From assembly GCF_021266465.1 (NCBI RefSeq), contig NZ_CP089848.1, forward strand, positions 744,001 through 808,000: a stretch of DNA of 64,000 nt, in the 5' to 3' direction. Every line of letters begins with the position of its first letter. Within the stretch, counting starts at the first letter, position 1. The DNA is from Paralcaligenes sp. KSB-10. GTDB taxonomy: Bacteria; Pseudomonadota; Gammaproteobacteria; Burkholderiales; Burkholderiaceae_B. The translations under genes were made by a program, and so were the position numbers. Shown here one piece after another: positions 48,717-57,891 of the stretch. A model generated the notes under the pieces. That model had not been told where the DNA came from and ran no database searches. It was given only the letters and a program-made list of their open reading frames with translations.

Positions 48717-49410
48717 ATTCAGGCTCCTCGGCACTCATATCCAGAAAACGATCGGCCACGACATCACGCACAGCACGATCATGAAATATTCCAATCACGG
48801 CCGAACCGGCCTCTTTCGCTTCGGCAATCAGTTCAAGCACCACCTGGCGATTGGTGTCGTCCAGCGAGGCGGTGGGCTCATCCAGCAGAAGAATCGGCCA
48901 CTCCACCATCAGGCCGCGCGCAATATTGACCCGTTGCTGCTCTCCTCCCGAAAATGTGCCGGGCGCCAATGCCCAAAGGCGTTCGGGAATATTCAGGCGG
49001 GCCAGCAAGGCCCGGGCCCGTTCTTCCGCCCGAGGCCGCGGCCAGCCGCGCGCCAAAGCCGGTTCCATGACCACATTCAGGCATGGCACGCGCGGAATGA
49101 CGCGCAAGAATTGGCTTACATAGCCCAGCGTCGCCCGTCGCATGGCCAGAATTTCGCGTGGATTCGCGCCGACCATTTCGCGGATTCCCCCGTGATGCCT
49201 GATCCGTATGCTGCCGCCCGCCGGCAGGTAATTGCCGTACAAAGTACGCAGCAACGTGGATTTTCCAGCGCCCGAACGTCCATGCAAGACCAGGCACTCC
49301 CCCGCCTGTACCGCAAAGCTGAGCGCGCGCAGCACCTTGAGCACCACCCCATGCTGTTGATGCAGGGTAAATGTCTTGGTCAGTTCCTGAACTTCAATTA
49401 GATTACTCAT
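48706..49410 (-). CDS. phnL: C-P lyase subunit PhnL (ABC-type ATPase)
   Basis: A 234-residue ATPase with Walker [19 protein letters not shown], signature [16 protein letters not shown] and Walker [12 protein letters not shown]. PhnL is needed for forming ribose 1-phosphonate triphosphate from MgATP and phosphonate together with PhnGHI, and has no membrane partner. The ATG at 49410 is ten bases after the phnK stop. Confidence 0.94.
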   Translation of the reverse strand: MSNLIEVQELTKTFTLHQQHGVVLKVLRALSFAVQAGECLVLHGRSGAGKSTLLRTLYGNYLPAGGSIRIRHHGGIREMVGANPREILAMRRATLGYVSQFLRVIPRVPCLNVVMEPALARGWPRPRAEERARALLARLNIPERLWALAPGTFSGGEQQRVNIARGLMVEWPILLLDEPTASLDDTNRQVVLELIAEAKEAGSAVIGIFHDRAVRDVVADRFLDMSAEEPEYAC

Positions 49411-49420
49411 GACTGCCCTT

Positions 49421-50233
49421 TTATGGCTGCAATACAGAAGAAACCAGCAATTGGCTGTAGGCATGCTGCGGGTCGTCAAGCACCTGGTCGGTCAGCCCGG
49501 CCTCGACCACACGCGACCGGCGCATCACCAGCAAACGATCGGCCAGCAAGCGCGCCACGGCCAGGTCGTGAGTGACGATCACCACCGATAGCTGCAGTTC
49601 TCGCACCAGGCCCCGCAACAGATCGAGCAGGTGCGCCTGTACCGATACATCCAGGCCGCCGGTGGGCTCATCCATGAAGATCAGGCGCGGGCTGGAAACC
49701 AGATTGCGCGCAATCTGCAAACGCTGCTGCATGCCTCCTGAAAATGTGCGCGGCAAATCATCGACGCGCTCCGGGTCGATTTCCACATGCGTCAGCCAGT
49801 CCAGCGCCGCGCGGCGCAACTGGCCGTAATGGCGCATGCCTTGCGCCATCAGGCGCTCGCCTATATTCGCTCCGGCCGAAACACCCATGCGCAGGCCGTC
49901 GCGCGGGTTTTGCTCGACGAACCCCCATTCGGTACGCAGCAAAGTCCGGCGCTGTGCCTCGCTGGCCGTATAAAGATCCATCCATTGAGAGTCGCGGTTG
50001 CGGTAGCAGACCTGACCGCGATCCGGCAGGCAGCGCCCCGACAAGGCCCCAAGCAACGTGGATTTTCCAGATCCGGACTCTCCGACAATACCCAGAACTT
50101 CGCCCGGATACAGATCGAAAGAGATACCCTGGCAGCCCTTTTCGGGCCCATACAACAAAGTCAGATCGCGCACCGATAAAAGGGCCTCGTCGACATCGCC
50201 CACCACCGCGGCCGCCTGTACATGAGCGTTCAT
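49421..50233 (-). CDS. phnK: C-P lyase subunit PhnK (ABC-type ATPase)
   Basis: A 270-residue ATPase with Walker [17 protein letters not shown], signature [16 protein letters not shown] and Walker [15 protein letters not shown]. It docks on the PhnGHIJ core. The N-terminus has about 15 extra residues before [17 protein letters not shown]. The ATG at 50233 overlaps the phnJ stop as ATGA. Confidence 0.94.
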   Translation of the reverse strand: MNAHVQAAAVVGDVDEALLSVRDLTLLYGPEKGCQGISFDLYPGEVLGIVGESGSGKSTLLGALSGRCLPDRGQVCYRNRDSQWMDLYTASEAQRRTLLRTEWGFVEQNPRDGLRMGVSAGANIGERLMAQGMRHYGQLRRAALDWLTHVEIDPERVDDLPRTFSGGMQQRLQIARNLVSSPRLIFMDEPTGGLDVSVQAHLLDLLRGLVRELQLSVVIVTHDLAVARLLADRLLVMRRSRVVEAGLTDQVLDDPQHAYSQLLVSSVLQP

Positions 50234-51105
50234 TGCATCTCCTCCTGCGCCGTGCGCCGCTGATGACAGTAGTCGGTGTCCGAACACACAAACTGCTTGC
50301 TGCCCCTGTCGTCGACAATCAGCTCATCGAGATACGATTCGGCGCTGCCGCACAAGGCGCAGCATTGATCCCATTTCTGGATCTCGAACGGATGATCCTC
50401 GAAATCCAGGCTCTCCACCCCGGTATAGGGCGGCACGGCATACAGGCGCTTTTCGCGACCTGCGCCGAACAGCATGAGCGCCGGACTCCTGTGCAGCTTC
50501 GGATTGTCGAATTTTGGTATGGGGGATGGATCCATCACATAGCGCCCATCGACCATGACCGGATACGCATAGCTGGTGGCGATATGGCCGAAGGTGGCAA
50601 TGTCCTCATAAAGCTTGACATGCATCACCCCGTAGTCATTAAGGCCGTGCATGGCACGCGTCTCGGTATCGGATGGCTCGATAAAGCGCAATGGCTCTGG
50701 AATAGGCACCTGGTACACCATGATTTGATCCGCGCGCAGGGCCGTTTCCGGTACCCGGTGACGAGTCTGGATGACCGAAGCCTCGACAGTGCGTTCGGTG
50801 CTGGCAACGCCCGCCGTCCGGGTGAAGAAACGCCGGATCGACACGGCATTGGTTGTATCGTCGGCCCCCTGGTCTATGACTTTCAGCACATCGTCGCGGC
50901 CCAGGATGGCCGCCGTTACTTGCATGCCGCCTGTACCCCAACCATAAGGCAAGGGCATTTCACGGCCGCCAAACGGTACTTGGTAACCGGGAATCGCCAC
51001 GGCCTTGAGCAGGCCGCGGCGGATCATGCGCTTGGTTTGCTCATCCAGATAGGCAAAGTTGTAGCCCTCGCCCACCGGTTTGATCTCCTGCAGCTGTTCG
51101 CTCAT
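50230..51105 (-). CDS. phnJ: Alpha-D-ribose 1-methylphosphonate 5-phosphate C-P lyase
   Basis: A 291-residue radical-SAM-type enzyme that breaks the carbon-phosphorus bond. The Cys ligands of the iron-sulphur cluster and the reactive Cys are in DQCCALCGSAESYLDE and FVCSDTDYC near the C-terminus. The glycyl region PYGWGTGGMQVT lies near residue 55. It overlaps phnI and phnK by four bases each. All core residues look present, so the system should be active. Confidence 0.97.
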   Translation of the reverse strand: MSEQLQEIKPVGEGYNFAYLDEQTKRMIRRGLLKAVAIPGYQVPFGGREMPLPYGWGTGGMQVTAAILGRDDVLKVIDQGADDTTNAVSIRRFFTRTAGVASTERTVEASVIQTRHRVPETALRADQIMVYQVPIPEPLRFIEPSDTETRAMHGLNDYGVMHVKLYEDIATFGHIATSYAYPVMVDGRYVMDPSPIPKFDNPKLHRSPALMLFGAGREKRLYAVPPYTGVESLDFEDHPFEIQKWDQCCALCGSAESYLDELIVDDRGSKQFVCSDTDYCHQRRTAQEEMQ

Positions 51106-52196
51106 GCCTGCTTCTCCTGAAGGCCGGCCGTGCCATCGACGGCAGGTCGGCGCAATTTGCGTATCAGTTCCAGCTCCGATTGGAAATCCACGTAATGCGG
51201 CAATTTCAGATGCGACACAAAACCAGCCGCTTCGACGTTATCGCAATGCATCAGCACGAACTCTTCCTGCTGGGCGGGCGACTCAATGTCTTCCTTGTAT
51301 TCCGGCGCCCGCAGCGCACGATCCACCAGTGCCATGCCCATGGCCTTGCGCTCGGAATAGCCGAAGGCCAGGCCATAACCTCGCGTAAACTGCGGCTCCT
51401 GGTCCTGGTTGCCGACGAACTGATTGATCATTTCGCACTCGGTGATTTCGATATCGCCTACAGGCACAGCAAAGCCCAATTCTTCGGGCTCTACCCACAC
51501 CTCCACCAGTCCTACGCGAATTTCGCCGGCAAATGGGTGATTGCGGCCGTAGCCGCGCTGCGTGGAATAGCCCAGCGCCAGCAGAAAGCCTTCATCGCCC
51601 CGCGCCAGCGCCTGTAGACGCTGGGCCCGGTCGGCCGGAAAATCCAGCGGCTCCCGCGTGATATCGGGCACCCGTTCTTGAGCATCGATTTCAGTGGAGA
51701 TCAAGCCTTCACTGGCCAATATATCCACTACGCGGGGGCAGGGTTCGGGCACAGCCCTTTCGTGCTCGGCCGGCATGGGCGATCCGCCCTCGACGAGCAG
51801 GGAAAAATCCAGCAAGCGATGGGTGTAGTCAAAAGTGGGGCCGAGCAGTTGTCCGCCTGGCAGATCCTTGTATGTGGCCGAGATTCGCCGGCTCAGTTCC
51901 ATGGTCTCGGTCTGCAACGGCACGCTGGCGATAAAGCGCGGCAGGGTTGTGCGATAGGCGCGCAACAGAAATATGGCTTCGAGCAAATCGCCCGCGGCCT
52001 GTTTGATGGCCAGCGCTGCCAGTTCTTCGTCATATAAAGAGCCTTCTGCCATGACCCTGGCTACCGCCAGGGGCATCTGCTGGCGAATCTGTGCAATTGC
52101 CAGTTCCGGAATCGCAACATCGCCACGGCGCTTTCGGGCCAGCAGCGCATGGGCGTTATCGATGGCCTTTTCGCCACCTTTGACGGCTACGTACAT
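51102..52196 (-). CDS. phnI: C-P lyase core subunit PhnI
   Basis: A 364-residue core subunit that, with PhnG, H and L, exchanges adenine of ATP for phosphonate. The start MYVAVKGGEKAIDNAHALLA at 52196 is the family start and overlaps the phnH stop (TAATG). The frame continuing to 52433 lies in phnH. YGRNHPFAGEIRVGLVEVWV and KLPHYVDFQSELELIRKLR match the family. Confidence 0.96.
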   Translation of the reverse strand: MYVAVKGGEKAIDNAHALLARKRRGDVAIPELAIAQIRQQMPLAVARVMAEGSLYDEELAALAIKQAAGDLLEAIFLLRAYRTTLPRFIASVPLQTETMELSRRISATYKDLPGGQLLGPTFDYTHRLLDFSLLVEGGSPMPAEHERAVPEPCPRVVDILASEGLISTEIDAQERVPDITREPLDFPADRAQRLQALARGDEGFLLALGYSTQRGYGRNHPFAGEIRVGLVEVWVEPEELGFAVPVGDIEITECEMINQFVGNQDQEPQFTRGYGLAFGYSERKAMGMALVDRALRAPEYKEDIESPAQQEEFVLMHCDNVEAAGFVSHLKLPHYVDFQSELELIRKLRRPAVDGTAGLQEKQA

Positions 52197-52795
52197 TACA
52201 GTACCTCTTGCATGGAATGCAGCACTCGCGTGCTGCGGGGCAGTCCGACCAACATCCGGCCCGCCGTAAAAAACACATCCAACCCCCTGGGGAAAGCATG
52301 TGCTGCCTTGCGCTGCTGCCAATAGCCATCGGGAACCGGCAGGCGCACTATCCGCTCGGCGGCAATACCCGGCCCCTGCCATCGCGTCGGTGCGCCCTGC
52401 TCCAGATTCTGCAACTGCGCCACCAGAGTGCACGAGCGGTCCGGATCCCGATCGGAGCCTTGGTCGAAAGCGGCCAGATCGTTCAGTTCCTCATCGCCTA
52501 TCACAGAAAAAACCGCCTGTTCACGCTCGTCCACAATCGGGCAGGCACAATGGAAAGCCAGATTCGCCCGGACCTGAGGCGTATCGAAGGCCGGCGCCAG
52601 CCAGACCGGGGTGTCGCCGTCGAACAAGGTCAGGCACAATGCATACGTGGCGGGCTGGAGAATACCCAGCGCCGGCGCATTGCCCAGGCTCTGGATCAAG
52701 CCGGGCTCGGACATGGCTTTGAGAGCGGCCCGAAAAGTACGCTGTGATTCCTGCACGGCATCGTGGAAAGCCGGTTCGAGAAAAGTGCCGGCCAT
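52196..52795 (-). CDS. phnH: C-P lyase core subunit PhnH
   Basis: A 199-residue subunit with the PhnH start (FLEPAFHDAVQESQRTFRAA), MSEPGLIQSL and the C-terminal AFPRGLDVFFTAGRMLVGLP. It overlaps phnG by one base (TGATG) and phnI by three. Part of the PhnGHIJ complex. Confidence 0.95.
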   Translation of the reverse strand: MAGTFLEPAFHDAVQESQRTFRAALKAMSEPGLIQSLGNAPALGILQPATYALCLTLFDGDTPVWLAPAFDTPQVRANLAFHCACPIVDEREQAVFSVIGDEELNDLAAFDQGSDRDPDRSCTLVAQLQNLEQGAPTRWQGPGIAAERIVRLPVPDGYWQQRKAAHAFPRGLDVFFTAGRMLVGLPRSTRVLHSMQEVL

Positions 52796-53241
52796 CAGCC
52801 TTCTCCCCGCACCAAAGTTAGAAATTCGACCTTGGTGGCCGCGCTTTCGGCCGCCCGGGCGGCACGCTGTTCGCCATGGGCCCGGGCAAGCGGATCAATC
52901 AGACGCGCCAGCCAATGCGGCTGCTCCGGCCCTTGCAAATGCGCGTCGGCCAGAGCCGCCAACTCGGCATGCCGTTTGTCGCGTCCCGCAATATAGCTGT
53001 GGCCTGTGCGGCCATCGGCAAGCCGGACCACACAGCGCGTAATGGTCATCTCACCCAGATTGAATGGGCTGCCGCTTGCACCGATACGCCCGCGCACCAA
53101 GGCCATGCCAAGCTCGGGCGCCCGTATGATGCAATACTCGGCCTGCCTCAGTTCCGCGTCATACGCATCCAGGCGCTTGCCGGCACGGGCAAGCACACTC
53201 ATCCATTGCTGGCGGGCAATCGTATCGGGACTAGAAATCAT
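52795..53241 (-). CDS. phnG: C-P lyase core subunit PhnG
   Basis: A 148-residue subunit with RQQWMSVLARAGKRLDAYDA, PELGMALVRGRIGASGSPFN, LGEMTITRCVVRL and GHSYIAGRDKRHAELAALAD. The ATG at 53241 overlaps phnF by 11 bases. The longer frame to 53352 lies in phnF. The family is short and otherwise motif-poor, so context and length add to the call. Confidence 0.95.
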   Translation of the reverse strand: MISSPDTIARQQWMSVLARAGKRLDAYDAELRQAEYCIIRAPELGMALVRGRIGASGSPFNLGEMTITRCVVRLADGRTGHSYIAGRDKRHAELAALADAHLQGPEQPHWLARLIDPLARAHGEQRAARAAESAATKVEFLTLVRGEG

Positions 53242-53974
53242 GACTGGGTTCTCCTTCGGGAATGATTTGGTACTGGAAGCGGTCCGCGCGGCTGATCGAA
53301 TACGACAACTCGAATGGCGCGCCGTCCGCGTCGCTGGAAAGCGTTTGAACATTCAAGACGGCAGCGCGCTGTGGCATCAACAGCTGCGCCGCGTCTTTTT
53401 GGGCCGGCAGCCCCGCTCCGATCAAACTGAACACTCGCTTGAGAAAGACGTTCTGCCCCTCCAGATGCGAGCGCACGGACCCGCCTCGGTATGTTTCAAG
53501 CAGGTGTTCCTGGCGTGTCGCAAAGCAATGCCGGATCAGGCTGATGGGCTGCCCTCCCAGCAGGCGCAGCGTATGAAGCTCGATGATGGCTTCATCGCGA
53601 TTCGGTGCCAGATGCCTGGCCTCCTCCGGACTCGCCTGGCGCCTGTGGCGATGCAGCAAGACCGCCTCGGACTGCAGTCCCATCTTTGTCAGCGCCTTGC
53701 TGTAAGTGCTGTGTGCATGCACCGGATAGACGATCGGCCGGGCCAGCACCCGTGCACGGCGGCCTTGCTGCCGCACCACACGCCCCTCGTCCACCAGCAC
53801 GTCCAAGGCGCGCCGCAAAGTGTGTCGATTGACACTGAAACGATTCGCCAGTTGCGTTTCGGACGGCAAGTCATCGCCTGGCACGCAGTCGTCCAGTTCG
53901 TGACGCAATGCATCGGCCAGCTCGATATACCTGGGATCCGACTGTCTAGACAAGTTCATGGTTGCGAGAGGCAT
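53231..53974 (-). CDS. phnF: Phosphonate metabolism regulator PhnF (GntR/HutC type)
   Basis: About 240 residues with an N-terminal winged helix (PSETQLANRFSVNRHTLRRA, about 37-56) and a C-terminal UTRA effector domain. Two starts are possible, ATG 53974 or ATG 53959, and neither has a strong ribosome-binding site. A TGTCTAGACA palindrome overlaps the first codons, and similar sites lie elsewhere in the operon. They fit the HutC-subfamily pattern GT-N-TA-N-AC, so it probably controls its own operon. It sits between the transport and lyase genes. Confidence 0.92.
   Translation of the reverse strand: MPLATMNLSRQSDPRYIELADALRHELDDCVPGDDLPSETQLANRFSVNRHTLRRALDVLVDEGRVVRQQGRRARVLARPIVYPVHAHSTYSKALTKMGLQSEAVLLHRHRRQASPEEARHLAPNRDEAIIELHTLRLLGGQPISLIRHCFATRQEHLLETYRGGSVRSHLEGQNVFLKRVFSLIGAGLPAQKDAAQLLMPQRAAVLNVQTLSSDADGAPFELSYSISRADRFQYQIIPEGEPSHDF
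53943..53952. promoter_or_regulatory. Putative PhnF operator inside the phnF start
   Basis: TGTCTAGACA, a perfect 10-base palindrome fitting the HutC-type consensus, lying within codons 8-11 of phnF counted from 53974. Binding here could block transcription into phnF-phnP. Confidence 0.5.
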
Positions 53975-53990
53975 CGTCGTGCCCTGGTTC

Positions 53991-54785
53991 CTAGATAAAG
54001 CGCTTGCGCAGCCGCTGCGAAATAATATCTATCGCACTGACTACGGCAATAATGATGATCAGGATCGCGCAGGTCTGATTCATCTGGAAGCCGCGTATCG
54101 CCTCCCAGAGGGTTACGCCTATGCCCCCCGCTCCGACCATGCCAACCACGGTGGCCGAGCGTACATTCGATTCGAAGCGATAGAGCGAATACGAGATCCA
54201 CAAGGGCAAGACCTGCGGGATGACTCCAAAAATGACTTCCTGCAACGCGCTCGATCCTGTGGCTCGAACACCTTCGACCGGCCCCCTGTCTATGGCCTCC
54301 ACCGCCTCGGCAAACAGCTTGGCCAATACGCCTGTGGTACCGATGAAAAGCGCCATGACTCCCGCAAAAGGACCCAGCCCAACGGCGACCACAAACAACA
54401 TGGCAAAGACCATTTCATTGATCGAGCGGCAGGCATCCATGACCCGTCGCACCGGCTGGCAAATCCACCAAGGCGAAATATTCTCCGAGCACAAGATACC
54501 CAGCGGAACGGAACACACTATGGCCAATGTCGTGCCCCACACCGCAATCTGTACAGTCACCAGCATTTCCGCCAGATACAGACGCCAGTAATGGAAATCG
54601 GGAGGGAAAAAATCGGCGGCAAACACCCGCATATTGTTCCCATCGCGCCACAGCATGAGAGGATTCATTTCCGCTCCATGCCACGACCAGGCCAACAGGA
54701 TTGCCACGAGAAGCCAAACCAACCATTGCCGCCAGTTGCGCTGGCCGCTCAGTTCCGCCGCGGCGTTGGAAGTCAGGGTGGTCAT
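53991..54785 (-). CDS. phnE: Phosphonate ABC transporter permease
   Basis: A 264-residue permease with about six membrane segments and the EAA-like loop ([20 protein letters not shown], about residues 160-180), followed by [20 protein letters not shown] and [20 protein letters not shown], typical of PhnE. The ATG at 54785 is chosen. The gap to phnF is 16 bases. One permease gene is present, as in a homodimeric channel. Confidence 0.95.
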   Translation of the reverse strand: MTTLTSNAAAELSGQRNWRQWLVWLLVAILLAWSWHGAEMNPLMLWRDGNNMRVFAADFFPPDFHYWRLYLAEMLVTVQIAVWGTTLAIVCSVPLGILCSENISPWWICQPVRRVMDACRSINEMVFAMLFVVAVGLGPFAGVMALFIGTTGVLAKLFAEAVEAIDRGPVEGVRATGSSALQEVIFGVIPQVLPLWISYSLYRFESNVRSATVVGMVGAGGIGVTLWEAIRGFQMNQTCAILIIIIAVVSAIDIISQRLRKRFI

Positions 54786-54871
54786 AAATGAGATAGCGCC
54801 TATAAGAACTCTGTTGCCGGGCGCAAAGCCGGTGCCTTGCACCCGGGCTAGGCCGGATCGACCTGCTTCCC

Positions 54872-54881
54872 TGTCTAGCCC
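54872..54881. promoter_or_regulatory. Imperfect PhnF-type site at the phnD/phnE junction
   Basis: TGTCTAGCCC matches the TGTCTAGACA palindrome at eight positions and overlaps the phnD stop codon. It may be chance. Confidence 0.25.
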
Positions 54882-55879
54882 GCCTTGGCGGATTTTTCGA
54901 GAGAACTGATGCGCGCGGACAATTTATCCAGGCTCGCATCGATTTCTTTCAATTTCCCGGCCTTTTCGCTCGCATCCATATGGGCATCCGCGGTGATGCG
55001 GCTGCGTTGCTTGAACAATTCCAGCTGGCGAATCGGCAAAAGCTGATCATCGCCGGACTTGCGGAATTGGCCCCACTGCAGGGATGCCAAAACTTTCTTT
55101 TCCTCAGGCGTGGCGCCATATGTCATGAAGAAACTACGGATCTTGCTCTTGGTGTCTTCGGGCAGATTTTTACGCCATACGATGGGGTCGGATGGAATCA
55201 GCGGCGACTTCCAGATCACTTTCAGCTGGGCTGCCTTGTCGGGATGCGTCAATTTCAGGCGATCCATTGCTTCTGTATTGAAGGTCGCCACGTCAACCTG
55301 CTTGTTGGCGACGCCCAGTCCATTGACCTCGTGGCTGGAATTCAATGTCCGTTTGAAAATCTTGGCTGCGTCCACATGGTTTTTTGCGAAAACGTAATAA
55401 CTGGGAACCAGATAACCCGATGTCGAATTGGGGTCGCCGTTGCCGAACGAAAGATTCTTGGCGTTTTTCAACATATCCTCGACCGAATTGATCGGGCTGC
55501 CTTTATTGACGATCAACAAGCTCCAGTAACCGGGGTCGCCATTGGCAGCCACTGTTTGCGCGAATATTTCACCGCCGGCTCGATCCACAGCCTCCATGGC
55601 CGACTTATTGCCATACCAGGCAACATCGACCTTGTTGAAGCGCATGCCCTGAATAATTCCGGCATAGTCCGGAGCAAAGAAGGCATTGATCTTCATGCCG
55701 ATCTTTTTGCTCATGTCGGCCAGGAAAGGATCCCAGATAGTCTTCAGATTCTGCGAAGACTCGGTCGATATAATGCCGAAATTCAGTTCCTTCAAGTCAG
55801 CCGCATGGGGGGCCGTCCCGAATGCCGCCGCGCTAAAAAGAGCGGCACCGAAGAATAATCGCTGCATGGGTCTAAACAT
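54875..55879 (-). CDS. phnD: Phosphonate-binding periplasmic protein
   Basis: A 334-residue PhnD-type binding protein with a signal peptide (cleavage after APHA, about residue 27), [20 protein letters not shown], the ligand-site region [20 protein letters not shown] and [20 protein letters not shown]. The last 40 residues are a charged helix ([20 protein letters not shown]). An ATG at 55867 would also give a signal peptide. It captures alkylphosphonates for PhnCE. Confidence 0.95.
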   Translation of the reverse strand: MFRPMQRLFFGAALFSAAAFGTAPHAADLKELNFGIISTESSQNLKTIWDPFLADMSKKIGMKINAFFAPDYAGIIQGMRFNKVDVAWYGNKSAMEAVDRAGGEIFAQTVAANGDPGYWSLLIVNKGSPINSVEDMLKNAKNLSFGNGDPNSTSGYLVPSYYVFAKNHVDAAKIFKRTLNSSHEVNGLGVANKQVDVATFNTEAMDRLKLTHPDKAAQLKVIWKSPLIPSDPIVWRKNLPEDTKSKIRSFFMTYGATPEEKKVLASLQWGQFRKSGDDQLLPIRQLELFKQRSRITADAHMDASEKAGKLKEIDASLDKLSARISSLEKSAKAG

Positions 55880-55905
55880 GTGAACACTCCTGTGGTATCG
55901 CCGGC

Positions 55906-55919
55906 CTGTCTAGACAGGT
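55906..55919. promoter_or_regulatory. Putative PhnF operator upstream of phnD
   Basis: CCTGTCTAGACAGG, a perfect 14-base palindrome containing TGTCTAGACA, between phnC and phnD, 27 bases before the phnD start. The best of the three sites. Confidence 0.55.
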
Positions 55920-55955
55920 CCGGTAAAAAAAATGGCCTGTCTCGCCATTGAGAGA

Positions 55956-56795
55956 TCAGGCCGCAATCAAAGCCATGGAAGGCGCTGACTGCGCCTGCCG
56001 TGCCTTGTTCCCGGAAGAAAACAATAAAGAGGTATCCAGGTCCCCACCGTACAGCTCATTCAAAAACTCGCCGTTCAGCGCATTGGTGGAGCCGTCAAAA
56101 TGAATGCGTCCGGCTTTCAGGGCGAGCACGCGCTCGCAGTAGCGAACGGCATAGTCCACCTGGTGCAAGGTCACCACGACGGTTTTCTTGTCGCTTGCGT
56201 TGATATCGGCCAAAATGTCCATGACCTTGCGCGCGGACTCGGGATCGAGCGAAGCAATCGGCTCATCGGCGAGAATCACTTCGGCTTGCTGGCACAGGGC
56301 GCGGGCAATCGCCACGCGCTGCTGCTGTCCGCCCGACAAGGTCGAGGCCCGGCGATGCGCATGCTCGATCAGGCCGACGCGCTCCAAGGCGGCCATCGCA
56401 CGCTCCTTTTCCTCTGCATTGAATAAACCCAGGGATCCGCGCCAGCGTGGCATGCGGCCAAGGCAGCCCAGCAGGACGTTGCCCAGCACGCTGATGCGCC
56501 CCACCAGGTTGAACTGCTGGAATATGTAGCCTATGTCGGCGCGCAGGCGGCGCACGCGGCTGTTCAAGCGTCCCTGCGCCTGGACGGATCGCCCCAGGAT
56601 ATTGATCACGCTCGAATCATCGCGGTCGCCGCAGGACAAGCCCGCCAGATGCCGCAACAAGGTTGATTTTCCTGAGCCCGATGCGCCGATCAAGGCAACC
56701 ATTTCACCGGGCTGAACCGACCAGCCCATATTGAATAAAACCTGCTTGCCATTGAAAGTCTTGTTCAAGCCTTCGACTCGGATGATTGAGTTCAT
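55956..56795 (-). CDS. phnC: Phosphonate ABC transporter ATP-binding protein
   Basis: A 279-residue ATPase with Walker [18 protein letters not shown], the PhnC-typical [20 protein letters not shown], signature [16 protein letters not shown] and Walker [15 protein letters not shown]. The ATG at 56795 follows GGAGAGC. The frame extends to 56843 without support. First gene of the operon, downstream of a Pho-box-like site. Confidence 0.95.
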   Translation of the reverse strand: MNSIIRVEGLNKTFNGKQVLFNMGWSVQPGEMVALIGASGSGKSTLLRHLAGLSCGDRDDSSVINILGRSVQAQGRLNSRVRRLRADIGYIFQQFNLVGRISVLGNVLLGCLGRMPRWRGSLGLFNAEEKERAMAALERVGLIEHAHRRASTLSGGQQQRVAIARALCQQAEVILADEPIASLDPESARKVMDILADINASDKKTVVVTLHQVDYAVRYCERVLALKAGRIHFDGSTNALNGEFLNELYGGDLDTSLLFSSGNKARQAQSAPSMALIAA

Positions 56796-56883
56796 TCGCG
56801 TGCTCTCCATAAACCAGGCAAGGTAAACCACCTGCAATGGCAAGCATCTTAGGGAAGGGATGTGACATGGAGATTAATATTGG

Positions 56884-56901
56884 GCGACGGTTTTATGACA
56901 A
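56884..56901 (-). promoter_or_regulatory. Pho-box-like site upstream of phnC
   Basis: On the minus strand the site reads TTGTCATAAAACCGTCGC, matching the PhoB consensus (CTGTCATAAA then CTGTCAY) at about 15 of 18 positions. It lies about 90 bases before the phnC ATG, with AT-rich TATTAA sequence just downstream as a possible -10. This implies induction by phosphate starvation. Confidence 0.6.
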
Positions 56902-56973
56902 GGCATAAACTTCACCTCGTGAAGAAGCTGGCCTTGTGGGTTGCTAGTGGGTGCCCGTCATACTCGTTCTTTA

Positions 56974-57071
56974 GACGCGGGGGTGGTGGCCCAGGCAGGG
57001 TGGAGCTCGCATCGTCCGGCCCTGGCTGCGCCAGGACTGCCCGCGGCCGGCACCTGGATCGGGCGGTCGTT
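56974..57071. repeat. Half copy of the second nested-hairpin family (element D)
   Basis: Sequence from GACGCGGGGGTGGTGGCCCA to GGATCGGGCGGTCG matches the reverse complement of the right half of element C (about 46005-46101) with few changes, including the small stem CCTGGCTGCGCCAGG. The other half is missing, so no long outer hairpin forms. The bases from 57072 to 57141 hold nothing recognisable. Confidence 0.7.
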
Positions 57072-57141
57072 CAAATGAGCAACACACTATGGTGTTGCGA
57101 TTCAATCAAATTTTATTCAGTCGATCGCCGCCTCGGTATGG

Positions 57142-57804
57142 CTATTGCGTATTGAACAAATTGTCTTGTATCTGCTCGAGGTGCGCGATCATGTGTATCC
57201 TCGATTCATTAAGATCTCTGTTCAGCATCGCCTGATAGATCGCCCTATGCTGTTGCCGGTACTGCTGCAGGCGCTCCGGTGTCAGCGATTGCATCTTCAG
57301 CCTTCCCCATTCGCCCTCCTCCCTGATGCGATTGGTCAGCTCCAGGATATGCAGGAACATCGAATTATGCGTGGCGAGTGCAAACGAACGATGCAATTCG
57401 CCATCCCAGTGCTCGAATTGCTCTATGGTTCCCGCCTGCTCGGATCGAAGCAGGCACTCTTCCATCAGTTTGAAATCGTGCGCATTGGCATTCTTGACTA
57501 TCAAGGCCGGCATCAGGGGTTCGATCAGCAAGCGCGCCTCCATGAGTTCGGCGGGGCTTGTATAGAGTTTTTGTTCCGGCTGTTTTTCCGGGCTCTGCGA
57601 CGACACGAACGTGCCGCTGCCTTTGACTTGCGTGATAAGCCCGCGCTCGCGCAATCTGGCCAGAACCCGCCGCACGGTGCCGCGCGAGATTTCGAACTGT
57701 TCGCACCATAGCCTTTCCGGAGGCAATCTGGCTCCCGGCACCAGCCGATTGCTGTTCAGCTCATCCATCAGATACTGTTCGAAGGCCTTGATACCGGCAG
57801 ACAT
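57142..57804 (-). CDS. GntR-family regulator (FCD/FadR type)
   Basis: A 220-residue regulator with an N-terminal winged helix (RLWCEQFEISRGTVRRVLAR, about 31-50) and a C-terminal FCD effector domain (LMEARLLIEPLMPALIVKNA, WDGELHRSFALATHNSMFLH, HRAIYQAMLNRDLNESRIHM) whose His and Asp residues usually bind a metal and an organic acid. Last gene of the molybdenum-hydroxylase cluster, 87 bases after the FAH gene, and probably its regulator. Confidence 0.88.
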   Translation of the reverse strand: MSAGIKAFEQYLMDELNSNRLVPGARLPPERLWCEQFEISRGTVRRVLARLRERGLITQVKGSGTFVSSQSPEKQPEQKLYTSPAELMEARLLIEPLMPALIVKNANAHDFKLMEECLLRSEQAGTIEQFEHWDGELHRSFALATHNSMFLHILELTNRIREEGEWGRLKMQSLTPERLQQYRQQHRAIYQAMLNRDLNESRIHMIAHLEQIQDNLFNTQ

Positions 57805-57853
57805 AAAAAACTCACGGGCTGGAAATGATCGTTACAGGAACGCGGTTGAAGCA

Positions 57854-57872
57854 GCATGCCTGTCAGGCATGC
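57854..57872. promoter_or_regulatory. Perfect palindrome upstream of the GntR gene
   Basis: GCATGCCTGTCAGGCATGC has 9-base arms around one base, 50 bases before the regulator start and 20 after the FAH stop. It could be an operator for the regulator or a short hairpin. There is no T-run. Confidence 0.35.
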
Positions 57873-57891
57873 GCTTCGCAAAACCTTTATT

